A stretch of DNA of 64,000 nt from positions 51,000,911 to 51,064,910 of the forward strand of contig CP136066.1 in NCBI GenBank assembly GCA_032622095.1, in the 5' to 3' direction. The DNA is from Siphonodentalium dalli (Eukaryota > Mollusca > Scaphopoda > Gadilida > Siphonodentaliidae). Positions 36,047-47,834 of the stretch are shown here, piece by piece (positions within the stretch are counted from its first letter, which is position 1; every line of letters starts with the position of its first letter). A program made the translations under genes and the position numbers. The notes under the pieces are model-generated. The model was not told the origin of the DNA, did no database searches, and saw only the letters and a list, made by a program, of their open reading frames with translations.

Positions 36047-37532
36047 CAGGGGGGGGGGGGGGGTCGGAAAAATTTCCAGGCACGTATGATCATTTTAATT
36101 TTTTCCGGCCACAGGGGACCCACCCACCCAATTTCTTCCGTTTCTGGCCTTTTTTTCCAGGCAATTTTGGACACCCACCCTTTTTCTTCTGTTTCAGGAA
36201 GTTTTTTCCGGTCTGTTTTGGACACCCACCCCCCTTAAATTTGAGAACATTTTTCAATTGAGCAACCAAATAGCTGATTATTCTGCATTATCATAATTTA
36301 TTGCGCTATATTTGAATAGAACAGTGCATAATGAGATAACTATACTATTTGAATTTATCATATAAGTGTCATTAATCAAGAAATGTGTCAACATAATCAC
36401 ATTTCTAGGATATATAGGCAGAGTGCCAAGGTTTTATTAACATTCATTTTCATAATATATAGTCACATGATCTAGTCACATAATCACATTTTAGTATTCT
36501 ACAGAATACATGGTACCGGTACAACAAATTGCAGATTAATTGAAATTTGCTATGTGATATACAGTAATGCCCTAATTAATCGACTCCATAACCACAGCAG
36601 AATAATGGGTAATTTAATTTTAATTTCCGACTAAATCCTGAAAAATTACCCATTATTCTGCTGTGGTTATGGAGTCGTGTAATTAGGGCATTACTGTATT
36701 GCTGGAATCAAATTGTTTATCAAAACATGTGGAAATGCAACTGTTCATCCCAGTTCATCCCAGTTTGAAGAATAATGATAATACCAAACATAACCATGAT
36801 ATACATGCGTGACTCTTCTTGGGGCATCTCAGAAACCAGAACTGAGAAAACATGTTATAGCGTGTAATGGCAGGCTGGTAGCCACTGCCTGAAGTAATAG
36901 GCTTCATAATAATTGGGAATAATATGGATGGATAGCCCAATTTCACTTCTTTTTTGCTCACGATATCAGTGACGATAAAATCTTCGTTTATACTGTGATT
37001 AACATTACAAGCTGATCCACATTAACATGGAAAACAATGTGAAATTGTTCAAGCTGGCCCGGCTGACCTTCAATTTATTTGTTAAGATTTTGTTTTACGT
37101 TGTCAAAAGTCTATTTTATTCCATTATTTATTATATCTTTATTTCCAAGTCACATATGGTCAAGTGTGCTTTCATTTTATTGCTTATTTTCAGCTGAGTT
37201 CTGCATAGTTATTCTTATTTTGCTGTATCAGTAGATGGATTCCTGATTAAATTTTATTTTTCCAATAGCGCAGTGTCTAGTTCTATCAAGTTGAATTTGG
37301 GTTATTGTTGGCCATTGTGCAACTGATCCAACTTCTGATAACCTCTATATGTAGTATAGCATTAGTATTAACTATATATGACCTGTTTCTGTTAAAAACA
37401 CATCAAAATAAGACTCAATAGCAGGAATGGAAAACAATTTTGGCATATGGAAAAAACTGTTTTTTGGACCCAAGAGACACACACCCACCCCATCATACGT
37501 GCCTGGAAATTCTTTCCGACCCCCCCCCCCCC
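36047..37532. mobile_element. hAT-like element with poly-G/poly-C ends, 1.49 kb
   Basis: Left end CAGGGG+G run then 'tcggaaaaatttccaggcac'; right end 'gtgcctggaaattctttccg' then a C run. These are inverted copies of each other and match the ends of the 574-bp element at 2764-3337. An 8-bp direct repeat GGACAGAC flanks the element (36039-36046 and 37533-37540), as expected for hAT. No transposase frame is visible, so it is probably non-autonomous. The interior contains a palindrome at 36565-36697. Confidence 0.8.
36565..36697. mobile_element. Palindromic element inside the hAT-like element
   Basis: Arms 'cagtaatgccctaatta' and 'taattagggcattactg', then 'tccataaccacagcagaata'/its complement, around a loop of about 40 bp. 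Near-perfect hairpin of about 130 bp. Confidence 0.75.
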
Positions 37533-37880
37533 GGACAGACGTCATAATCGCAGGTGTACAGGTTCCCATGGTACTAAATGTCTGTGCCAAGTTAAAAAAA
37601 TTGACCTAGTAATGTAGGAATAAAAGCTCGGACAAAATTATACATGTTGCAAAAAAGTCGAAAAAGGGGGGATAACTCCAACAAAAAAAGTCCGACAGAC
37701 GTCATAATCACAGGTGCACAGGTTTCCATGGTGGTTGATGCCTGTGCCAAGTTTCACAGAAATTGATAAAAAAAAACAGCTGAGAAAAACTCCGGACAAA
37801 TTTGTGTCCACGGACGGACGGACGACGGACGCACAAACTGACTCCAGTATACCCCCTAACTTCGTTGCGGGGGGTATAAT

Positions 37881-38473
37881 AATAATAAGTAGTATAATCA
37901 AACTTTTTTCCATCATGGTCCCAGCCAGTCCATCAAACATTTAAAAAATGTTGTCGAAAAAGGAAAGAAGGTGCTGACCTTTTATGACTTCAGGCGATTC
38001 TGAATTAAAATTGTGTAGATATTCCATAAGGTCCTCATACATCTTACCAGCTTCCAATATATGGAAGTGAACATAATGGTTTAGTGGTGAACTCACTGAT
38101 CAGGCCCAATGCTTTGCAGCCAGTTACATATTCTGGTATTTGACGGGTACAAGTAGTTGATTGGATGCTTCATTATCGAAAACATGTGATCCTTGAGCAG
38201 GACATCATTAGAACTATTATTAAATAAAATAGTACATCAAATTCCTAGAAATCTTTGAACGGAAATTTTAACATTACTTCAACACGTCTTTTTGGATTAG
38301 GAATGCTCGTAGAAAGGTAGTTCAGATATTTATCGACCTATTTCGATGCCGGGGAAAATTAAAATTTTGGAGGGCAAACAGCCATGTGGCTTTAAATAAT
38401 CTCAAAGTAAAACCACAATTGCGCTCTCATTACACAGGTTGCCAGCAAACTGTCTATTCATGTCAACTGTTGG
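37881..38473. other. Spacer with dispersed-repeat fragment
   Basis: 38285-38400 resembles part of the repeat at 18838-19080. Otherwise nothing recognised. Confidence 0.35.
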
Positions 38474-38975
38474 TTAAAGGCACGCGAGACCTTACTTGTC
38501 GAAAATATTCATATTTGTTCCAATCACCGTAAACAGAAAAACATTGAAACGCATACAGTTTCGTTCATATATACCATGACCATCGCGTAAACAGCATGTT
38601 ATCATAAAGACCTACTATATTTTACCTAAGCAAGAGCCTGATTGTGTCACAGAAGACAGCAGAATGCTACTGGCTAATCACACATAAGAGGCATAAACGC
38701 TCTTTATTAGTTCCATATCAGGAATTCATTAACAAAGAACGCTCTTTATGTTTACCATCATAATATAAACAAACACCAGAAAAGTAACTTTTTAAGCTTT
38801 TGTTTACATAACAATGGTTAAACATATGACAATAACATACTGTTTATGCGATATTTCTTATTTGTATACGGACAAAGTCTGTCTACATTTTGATGTTCTT
38901 TCTGTTTGTGGCGGTTTTTGACGGGTGGAAATATTTTCACAGGATACCCACCACCAAGGCCAACCGTATCTTTAA
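38474..38975. mobile_element. TIR element 'TTAAAG..GGC', copy 2 (502 bp)
   Basis: TTAA at both ends (38474-38477 and 38972-38975), ends TTAAAGGCACGCGAGACC and, inverted, TTAAAGATACGGTTGGCC. Collinear with the reverse complement of 21817-22323. Interior 'acgctctttat' words. Non-coding. Confidence 0.75.
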
Positions 38976-40015
38976 CAAATAAAGGTGGATAACAAGGGCG
39001 CCTGTCGCTCCTCCCCTTTTATCTGGGGAATCGTGCGTTTGGGTGTATATTCTGTGGTGCATGCATGCAAATTAAGATCGCCCTGAGGTGGCCAATTAGT
39101 ACATACGTAAAAATGTCAGTTCTTCACAGCTAGCCGAGTTTTACGAATAGGTTTCCATGTCTGTATGAGCAATATTGTTTCTAAACAACTTTTAATTCAA
39201 TTCTCTAGAGTTAATTCAAGGGTAAATGTGATAGACTTAAGACGTGTTCATATGAATATTTCCCACATTTAGTGTTCTTGCTGAACTTGACGTGGGGTTC
39301 GAATAATTATTATATATCTTTTTTATCGGGACTTTTTTGATGGTACATTCCTAACGATGAAATCATTGTTAAACTCACGCCATAATAGCAACCACCGAGG
39401 GTGCTTATACCTAAGGCAGGTGAATGACGTCATATAATTTTTATTCGAGTTTTTCAAAAACTGGACTTATGGTTTGACGAGGGACGGTTGGCGGGCGGGC
39501 GGCGGACCTAAAGCATGACTTATAACTTTGACATTTGTGAACGGATTCAAAAATATTGTGGTATGTGAGTTGCTCCCAATGACTACTTACTGCCTGTAGA
39601 AAATGGGTCACGAGAGTTATCCATCTTTGATGACTATTTTACAATTTTATCAACTGTTAGCGCGATAACTCAATCAAATATTAACTGATTACAACCATAT
39701 TTAATATATGAGTCTCTTGCAACATTATCTCGGACGAGTTCGAAAACCAGGTTTGTCCGAATTTTTTCCCCGGAGTTGTGGGCCTTAGTTTGTCTATTTT
39801 TAGCATTTTTTTCACCGTTAGCGCGATAACTGAATCAAATATTAACTGATTCAAACCATATTTTATATATGAGTCTCTTGCAACAATATCTCGGACGAGT
39901 TCGAAAACCAGGTTGTCCGACTTTTTGGGCCTTGTGTGGGCCTTATTGCCAAGTTATTGGCAGAAGTTATTTTCGACTGCTAATAAACTCGACATAGCAT
40001 CTTAGATGCGTACCC
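38976..40015. repeat. Decayed tandem in a GGAC/GGCG-type repeat
   Basis: 'gcgggcgggcggcggac' at about 39490-39506 is followed by two ~165-bp subunits (about 39655-39815 and 39820-39960) sharing 'gcgcgataact', 'aatattaactgatt' and 'atatctcggacgagttcg'. The first 480 bp (38976-39460) show nothing recognisable. Confidence 0.5.
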
Positions 40016-40304
40016 CTTGTTTCTTTATTCCACGCCCATTGACGTGAGTCACATGTATTCAACGGAATCCCAGCCATTGAATACATATTAGTGTATACCT
40101 CTAGTGGAATACAAGCCGGAACTATTCTCGTTGACGTTGTCGCCAAGAAAGATGGCGTACATTACGTCGATCATCCGCTTCCGGTGATTCCCCCCATAAT
40201 TACTGGTTATTTGTCAGACTTAAATCACAATAAAGGTAGCTATAGTAACAATGAAGGTGACATTCATGGATTGAACTTATCTGACTGAACGGTGTAGAAT
40301 AAAT

Positions 40305-40555
40305 ACAGAACACAACGCGCATCTTAATCGAGAATCTTTTATCGCATGAGTTGCGGATGGCGCAAGGATATATAACTTTGCGCCGTCCGCAACGAGGTCG
40401 ATAAAAGATTCGAGGATATATAGACAGAACACAACGCGCATCTTAATCGAGAATCTTTTATCGAACTCGTTGCGGACGGCGCAAAGTTATATATCCTTGC
40501 GCCATCCGCAACTCATGCGATAAAAGATTCTCGATTAAGATGCGCGTTGTGTTCT
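40305..40555. mobile_element. Near-perfect 250-bp palindrome
   Basis: Starts 'agaacacaacgcgcatctta' and ends with its reverse complement at about 40534-40553; the arms of about 110 bp agree almost base for base, including the nested hairpin 'ccgcaac..gttgcgg'. The start sequence occurs a third time as a direct copy at about 40423, so the palindrome contains its own end. Confidence 0.8.
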
Positions 40556-41676
40556 GTCTATATATCCATCAGCGATTTTTCAAGATCGCGGGTATAGATT
40601 CTGGAGAAATTGTCCCGTGACTTCCGGTTAGCAACCGTGTTGAGATTGCAAAAAACGCGGAATTGGAAATGAAGCATCGCGATAGAAATGAAAGAAACTA
40701 CTTCACAATTTACGAAGAATTCACCTGTGATTTCATTTAGACCAATTTCGTTTGTCAGCTTAATGAAAACGAAAAATGAAGAAGTCATGACGATAATCCA
40801 GACAAGATGTTACAATCCACGACACGTCTTGTCAATTTGGCATGTCGTCTCCGTCGTGACCACTGCATGATGTTACATAAATTATTCTTAGCGTTATGTC
40901 GCCGAAAAAATGCAAATTTGAGGCACATCATGTATGGTTGCTCCACAGTGACTACGTGTCACGTACGATTCATATTATTTTTGTAGAAGTGAATTTTCGG
41001 TCTGACCGTACCAGGAGTAGATCATACCACATGGGCTAACTCTCACTGCGATGATGGCGCACCTCGGCTAACTCTCACTGAGATGATGGTGTCCTCGATA
41101 GGTCCCGTTACCGGAAGTAATACGAACACAGGCAGATAAAAGTTTACTTGGTGGATATTTAGGGAAGAAGATGACTGGACAAATACTACACACATTTTAT
41201 TGGTACAACGTTCAACAAAGAGTGCAATTGCGCGTGTTACTGTGTGATGGATGTGCAATGGATAAACCATTATCCAAAATCCGAAGGCATTACGCGTTAA
41301 GATGGAGGTGGGTTCACGCAATGATAGATGGGTTATATCCTGTGTTCACTCCCTGGGAATAGATACATATATTGTTTACTTTAGTATTAACGTTCTTTGT
41401 TAACGCTGAATATCGTGGAGTGCGAGACTACTATATGCATGTTAAGTGGCCTACCAGATTAATTGTGGAATTGATAAATCATTATAGATTGTTATGAGGA
41501 GTTGATAATTCAACACCTTTAAACAAGTTGATCGCATACATCTAAGTAATTCTGTTGATAGCCAGGTGACAAACGCCGCCATACAAATATAGGTCTGTGT
41601 CCCTAACATGTATATAAGACATAATGGCGATGTTAAGCTAATACACAGTATAACAGCAAGAGGCACATATTTTATC
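40556..41676. other. Intergenic, weak coding-like open frames only
   Basis: Short frames such as the one near 40643-40730 (plus, about 35 residues, charged) and 41171-41362 (plus) have protein-like composition but no motif and no clear splice context. None is called. Confidence 0.3.
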
Positions 41677-42012
41677 AACATATCCTCGCAGAAATACGCA
41701 CATACTCGACCTATAATGTGATTATTTGATTCTGAAATAAGCAGATCATGGACTCTTTATTTATTTTTATGGCGCGTACCACAATGAAAACACCCGTTAA
41801 AGAGCGTACACCTAAAAAGTCGTGAATTGGCTTATTTGTCTCATTGTCCGCACATAATCTGCTTACAATGAACTTATCAGGAGTCGATAATGTTACTAAA
41901 AGGCTCTCATTTTTAGCACATTATCGACTCAAATTTAGGCGCTTCAGGCAGATTATCTACCTAAAACAAGTTCGATTATAAGCAGATAATGTGCTGCTAT
42001 TCGGGAGAACAT
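41677..42012. mobile_element. AACAGGCTG-type MITE, copy 2
   Basis: From 'acatatcctcgcagaaatac' to 'cgggagaacatgc'; interior words as in copy 1. Confidence 0.7.
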
Positions 42013-43074
42013 GCTATTTGTATGGAAGAAGCATTGATTGCAAAGTCACGTATAACAGTGACACTAGCAAGACGTATATGCACTATGTACAACAATTCGC
42101 ATATCACGTTCAACATTGTTCATTCCGTAAATGTTCACATACACATGATTATAAATAAATCAGTAATTAAATTATTTTACACAATAATAGTCGATAAACT
42201 TAACAAGTAAGATAATCACATGTTCACCCGTAACAATAAATATAATTTTTTTGATAGGGTTCACACGAAGACACAGTCTTATGGGTACACCTTAGGAATA
42301 CCCATAGACCGTTTCCCTGAGAGTGGTTTGTTTAGCTGGCCTAACGCTCGAGAGATTCAAGAATGTTATCGTCAGAGTATAGTTCAGTTACCAGTACACA
42401 GCATCACATGTAATTATATAGTCTGTCGATGCTTGAGCAGTGCAATGCGAGGTAGTCACAGTTAAATATAACAAAATGTTGCACCATCGTTGTCGGCATA
42501 CCCCAACTATGATAAATTCAAACACGGGCAGCGTGGAATCCAAATATAAAATAACAAAATGAGAATAACTCCTAAACTGGAAATTGCGAACACCACTAAC
42601 ATTTCATTGAGAGCTCTTATGGTGGTGAAGATCCATACACAATATAATTTGCGATCATATAGCCATGGCTAAGATAATCAGGTAAACGGACAAAACATTT
42701 CCATATTAAAAAGAAGGTTAACTTTGAAACAAAAATGGAAACAACGTCATCGGGCACTAGTTTGAAAGCTGATGATGGCGAATATCCAAACCAAATTTCA
42801 TTGACATCTTTTTCAGGTAACAATTGAGGAAGGATAACTCTAGAACCGAAACGCGAACGGCGGCTGATCCTCTTCTGAAAGCACTCCTAGTGGTAAATCT
42901 CAATGCAATTCAGATCCGATAACCCATGGGTGATCGACGCCCGTTCTAACACACGAAAGGAATGACGGACGGACAGTCAATCCATTATTCCCCATATGTT
43001 TCTTCGAGATCTGGAAATATGACTATTATCGCCTTTGCGATGCTGTAATCACACCCAGCAGTTAGATATATTCA
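42013..43074. other. Dispersed-repeat sequence, no gene seen
   Basis: 'ggataactctagaaccgaaa' and related phrases (42560-42940) and the GGAC motif at 42965-42975 mark a decayed GGAC-type element ending near 43010. The open frame at 42220-42465 has no recognised motif. Confidence 0.4.
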
Positions 43075-43433
43075 ACATATCCTCGTGGAATACGCACATA
43101 AATCGACCTATAATGTGAAATAGGTACATAATGTGATTACTTGATTCTGAAATAAGCAGATAATGGACTCTACGCTTTATTTGGTGGGGGCCACAATGAA
43201 AACACATGTTAAAAAGCGCACACCTCCAACGCCTGAACAGTCGTGAGTTGGCTTATTTGTGTCATTGTCCGCACATAAGCTGCTTATAATCGCCCCATGA
43301 GTCGGTAATGTGACTAAAATGTTCTCATTTTCAGCACATTATCGACTCAAAATGAGGCGACTCTAAGCAAATATTATCTACCTAAACGAAGTTCTATTAT
43401 AAGCAGATATTGTGCGGGTTTTCTGAAGAACAG
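43075..43433. mobile_element. AACAGGCTG-type MITE, copy 3
   Basis: From 'acatatcctcgtggaatacg' to 'tctgaagaacaggctgc'. Contains a duplicated 'aggtacataatgtgatta' segment near its left end. Confidence 0.7.
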
Positions 43434-43539
43434 GCTGCTTTTGTCGTTGGTTTGCGTATACTATCTCTTTTGTTCTGTAAATAATTCCTTATTTTGTATA
43501 TAATTATCTTCATTACTATAGAATATGGAGGAATTGAGG

Positions 43540-43690
43540 AAGGATAACTCAAAGCACTCCTGATCCGGCTAAAAGGAAAGACGGACCGACGGACAGTCGA
43601 GGTAAACCAGATTTCCCCTATTATTCTGTGAATATTGGGGGTATTATTATCGCCATGGCGTTGGCGAACGTTATCATCACAAGATAGCAG
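43540..43690. mobile_element. GGAC-type element fragment abutting the cyclase stop codon
   Basis: 'ggaaagacggaccgacggac' and the stem 'ccccta'/'tgggggtattatt' end about 10-30 bp from the stop codon of the cyclase gene at 43700, so the 3' UTR on the minus strand must run directly into this repeat. Confidence 0.5.
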
Positions 43691-43699
43691 TTCGATATA

Positions 43700-43813
43700 T
43701 TAGTCTTCATCTGAATATGTGGAAGCGAATCCTGACTCCCAGCTTTCTTTGCGTCCACGTGGTTCGTAACCATGCTTTCCCTCCAGCCAGTATGTTTCCA
43801 TCGGCTCCTCGCC
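43700..43813 (-). CDS. Receptor-type guanylate cyclase, terminal exon
   Basis: Last exon (114 bp, 37 codons plus TAA at 43702-43700), entered in phase 0 after TTTGTTTCCACAG. It begins GEEPMETYWLEGKHGY, matching the end of the cyclase domain, where the family has Lys-Gly-Lys-Gly...Met-x-Thr-Tyr-Trp-Leu-x-Gly. The first residues differ from that signature (GEEP), so the usual Lys-Gly pair is partly lost. A short charged tail ends STYSDED. It is separated from the preceding exon by an 11.5-kb intron packed with mobile elements. The assignment rests on the TYWLEG motif together with exact phase match to the exon at 55359. Confidence 0.85.
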   Translation of the reverse strand, partial: GEEPMETYWLEGKHGYEPRGRKESWESGFASTYSDED

Positions 43814-44438
43814 CTGTGGAAACAAATGTGAGTCTATTATTGGAAATTTCCAACAGTTGGAACTTGAAGTATTAATCAGTAATGCCAATTTCAACCCAAG
43901 GGCGGGTTTCCCTAGCATTCGGACTTGTTCTAGCAAAGGGCGGGGCGAGGACGCTGTTATAAATTCCAGGTTTGACACCCCAACAGAGACCATCTAGCTA
44001 TATCCATAGTTCTGCACTTATTTTGCCCATCGCAACATTCAGTAACTAAGAATGCAGAATAGTCAGATCGTGTAGTTCGCATGTGGAGGTCATTCTCACG
44101 AAGCGTTAAGGTAAAAAATATTTATATTCTAACAATATGAACCGCCGTTTCCCAGGCTAAAGTGATGTGGAACACTCCGTTGGGTAAATATCATGGGAGT
44201 AGAGAGTACTCTTGCTCAAAGTTGTTATTTCCATAAATGTTATACCAAACGGGAATCGCACAACGTCATTATTATACATGCATGCATTATATACAGTGAA
44301 TCACATTGGCATAATGGTTGCCAACTGTATCGTTATTTAATTCGTCACAAGAGTAAATATTTACAACTGCGCATAATTCAGACGTTTTATTTTTTCAAAA
44401 TGATAGAATCGACGTATTTCGAATTATCGATAATAGTG
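43814..44438. other. Intron sequence, nothing recognised
   Basis: Last intron of the cyclase gene. The run of open frame upstream of the exon (to 43993) lies before the splice acceptor and is not coding. No repeat recognised. Confidence 0.4.
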
Positions 44439-44757
44439 CAACATAGCCTTGCTCAAATACGCACATAATCGAACTATAAATGAAATGGAGTCATGTCGGT
44501 TATTTCGCTTTATGGCGCGGGCCATAGCGAAAACACATGGTAAAGAGCGTACGCCTCAAAAGTCGTGAGTTGGCTTATGTGTCATTGTGCGCATATAATC
44601 TGCTTCAAATCGCCTCATTATGAGTCGTTATGTGACTAAAACGTTCTCATTTTCAGCACATTATCGACTAAAATAGAGGCGATTCTCAGCTGATTATATC
44701 TAACTAAAATAAGTTCTAGTGTAAGCAGATAATGTGCGATTTTTGGGGATAACATGC
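44439..44757. mobile_element. AACAGGCTG-type MITE, copy 4
   Basis: From 'caacatagccttgctc' to 'ttttggggataacatgctg'; interior 'ttctcattttcagcacatta' conserved. Confidence 0.65.
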
Positions 44758-44964
44758 TGAATAGTAGATTAGTAGGCTAATGTCAAATTCTTCCAGATTG
44801 GACAAAGCCTGCGCACTCACTCATCAAGTTAGTTCACCAAATAGACTCAACATGTCATTAAAAGTAACCAAGAACTTGATAAGATTTTAGAATTGGAAAA
44901 CAATTCGTTGTTTTTATCTTTTTATCGACTTTGATACCGCAAACCCACCACTAACTCGTGGGCC

Positions 44965-45423
44965 CGATTCGTCATCTCAGGTTTAAACCTGGTTTACGTA
45001 AACCTCTAGGTTTAAACCGCCGTGACTCAGCAACATCCGTGGTTTAAACCCGCAACCGCAGGTCTAAGTCGCGACCGCAGGTCTAAGTGACGTATTCGTC
45101 ATCTCTGGTTTAAACCTGGTCCAGCCAGACCAGTGGTTTAGCAGTAGTGTCTCTGTATCGTCGAGATAAATAATCGTACTTTCCTAATGCGGACCGCCTC
45201 GTTTTTATTGATTGTGAAAATTAATAATTACGACAGCGACCATATTTTGATTGGACATTTATAAGCGAGAAGCACTCACACATATAAAGCGTGTGGGGGT
45301 AGGTTTTTGTCAATTTCGATATTTTGTTTGCGTTTTATAAGCTTAAACCGGCAACTAAACCATCTAATTCGGCGGTCCAGATAAACCAGCTTTACCGATG
45401 CTAAACTTGAGATGACGAATCGG
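44965..45423. mobile_element. TIR element 'GATTCGTCATCTC', about 460 bp
   Basis: The left end 'gattcgtcatctcaggttta' and right end 'cttgagatgacgaatc' are inverted. The interior is rich in 'ggtttaaacc' palindromes (45000-45065). A second left-type end ('attcgtcatctctggtttaa') lies at 45092, and another right-type end ('ggagatgacgaatccggcc') at 47904-47922, so either nested copies or one 2.8-kb element containing the foldback at 46125-47345 is possible. Confidence 0.6.
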
Positions 45424-46124
45424 TCTTTTCTTCATCGCGGTTTAAAATTGTCAAACAATCAATCAAAGGGTGGAGCTGTAAATTATCTCGAGTGAGGGCG
45501 TGTCTATGTGGCGGCTGCCGACTGGTGTTATCGTGTCACAGTTGATTCATTCGCACGCGAGCTTTACTCAGATATGGACATGTTCCTTCAATATGATTTT
45601 TACAACTATCTTGTGGGGTTTTTTTTTTTTGGCTTGTGACAATCACAAATACTGGTATTTTCTATGAATTTATTTGAATGGTTCAACGTTTTAAATTTGA
45701 CACCAAAACGATGCTACTGCATGACAAGATATGCTATACACTTAGTTTGCAATCCTAAACTTATATTGCTATACGAGTCAAATTTGATAACTTATTTTGT
45801 TGTAGATCATGCCAAAAAACTCTGGCTCCGCCCATAAATTCCCATAATATTCCACCAGTTCAAAACCTGGGGAACTTTTTGATTTTCTGCATGACGGAAA
45901 ATGTATTATATTGAAAAAAAGCAACGCATGTAATATATTTCTTTATTAAAAGCTATGTCTCTGTATGGGTTGCCCACTTCAAACAGTTCGGGTGCCGCTT
46001 CTGGTGTGTACTCATAAGCAAATTGCTTTCACTTGACTGACCTCTTGGTCCAGGATTGACTCGATTGTGGAGCCTTTATTCAGCGTCAGATGGGCCTGCG
46101 ACCCATTCGTGCGACAGGAGCCTG
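45424..46124. other. Intron sequence, nothing recognised
   Basis: AT-rich; no coding, element end or tandem structure seen. Confidence 0.35.
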
Positions 46125-47345
46125 CGTCACAGTTGCGCACGGTTACGTAGCGTTTTTCCGAAGACCCATAAGTCCGAAGGTCCGATTCTCCGAAGGTCAG
46201 ATTCTCCGACGCCCCGATTCTCCGAAAGCCCATAACTCCGAAGTCCCGATTCTCCGAAATCCCATAACCCCGAAGACCCATAACTCCGAACGCCCATAAC
46301 TCCGAAGGTCTATAACTCCGAAGGGCCGATTCTCCGAAGGTCCGATTCTCCGAAGATCATGTTTTATCGCTTATTAAATAGTGTACAGTCCAGTGGCGGG
46401 GTCAATGGGGCCCTAGGGAAGCCGCCCCCAAAAAACATGTCAAATGTCATGTAAACGTCAGGAAATCCCTCCTAGGCATTCAAATATTCACAGTGTTCCT
46501 GCCCAGGGGAGCCCCCGGACCAACGATTGGGGGCGACCCCTCCCATGTATGCGCTCCGCAAATCAGGCCTTCGTGATATGCTTTCGGCATATCATATGCA
46601 TGATATATCCCCCACATATGCTAATTAATGTGCACCCCTAAATGGGAACCCTGGCTCCGCCACTGGTGTGCACCGGGTATATTATAACGAAACGCTGCAA
46701 GAATGTCAGAGTAGCCTAACATGCACAGGGGCGACAAGTTCTTCCCCGTTCACCCCTGTACATTTTACTCTGGCATCTCATGGGCCAACGTAACGTTATA
46801 GTATCTGGTGTATAGTCAGTGGCGGGCCAGGATTCCCATTTAGGTGGGGGCAGTAGGAAAAGTTTGAATATTTTGATGCCCCATGAACGATTTCCGGGCG
46901 TTTACATGACATTGGACATGTTTTGGTAGGGGCCCATATTGTCTGAAATAGCCAGTAGAGGTTTAATGGGGGCAGTGGGAATTTTGGGACCCCTTGTCTT
47001 CGCCACTGGACTGTACACTATTTAGTAAACGATAATACCCCGATAAAACAAAATCTTCGGAGAATCGGACCTTCGGAGAATCGGACCTTCGGAGTTATGG
47101 GCCGTCGGAGAATCGGGCCTTCGGAGTTATAGGTCTTCGGAGAATCGGCCCTTCGGAGTTATAGGTCTTCGGAGTTATAGGTCTTCGGAGAATCGGCCCT
47201 TCGGAGTTATGGGCTTTCGGAGAATCGGATCTTCGGAGTTATGGGCCGTCGGATAATCGGGTCTTCGGAGTTATGGGCCGTCGGAGAATCGGGTCTTCGG
47301 GGTTGTGGGCCTTCGTAGTATTAGGTCTTCGGAAAACCGGTCTGA
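46125..47345. mobile_element. Foldback element with 16-bp array arms
   Basis: The left arm (46140-46355) is an array of 'gattctccgaaggtc' and 'cataactccgaagacc' units; the right arm (47055-47345) is the same array inverted (cttcggagaatcggac / cttcggagttatgggc, period 16 bp). Inside lies a second inverted pair: 'gtacagtccagtggcggggt' (from 46383) against 'cgccactggactgtac' (to about 47018), and 'atgtcatgtaaacg' against 'cgtttacatgacat'. The centre contains 'ccctggctccgccactgg'. Non-coding; sits in the last intron of the cyclase gene. Confidence 0.8.
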
Positions 47346-47834
47346 CACCGTTGCGCACATTTTGATCATTTGAACATTTTAATTTAAAACAAAATTTAAT
47401 TATATTTAAAACAAACAAATATTCTTATTTTTAAATCAGTTTAGAACAGGTGCGAACAGATATACATATATACAGCTCCTATACACTTTAATATATACAG
47501 ATATACATGTAAATACACCAAATTTTGTCTTTTCGGGTAAAGCATCTTGCAGAAAATCAATCACAAACAAAGTGATAAACATGCAGCGCGTGAAGCTCGT
47601 GTTGAGAGACATGAACTTTGTCAGATTTAAACCCACAAAGAGATAGGATTAATGATCCATGAGCAACACTCATTTCTCAATGAAATCGTGCACGCGTTCA
47701 CGAGAATTTATGACATGTCAATAACCATTATATCGGCTTGTCTTTTGGTCCGATAGGTAAGAGGGTAGTTCGACTCTATGCTCATATCACCAAATCGAAT
47801 TGTCAATTAGTTGGTAAATGAACGACAAAAACGC

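Larger units (their letters stand above)
35641..37880 (+). mobile_element. GGAC-tandem dispersed element, split by a hAT-like insertion
   Basis: The left half (to 36046) has tandem subunits 'aagctcggacaaaatta', 'ggggaataactccac' and 'gcaggtgcacaggttcccat'. The right half (from 37541) resumes the same series and ends with 'cggacggacggacgacgg', 'actccagtataccccct' and the stem partner 'gcggggggtataataata'. The two halves are contiguous once 36047-37532 and one target copy are ignored. Confidence 0.7.

Noticed and set aside
40643-40730. 35-residue charged frame on plus strand near the 250-bp palindrome
   Set aside because: Too short, no matching partner exon and no recognisable motif.
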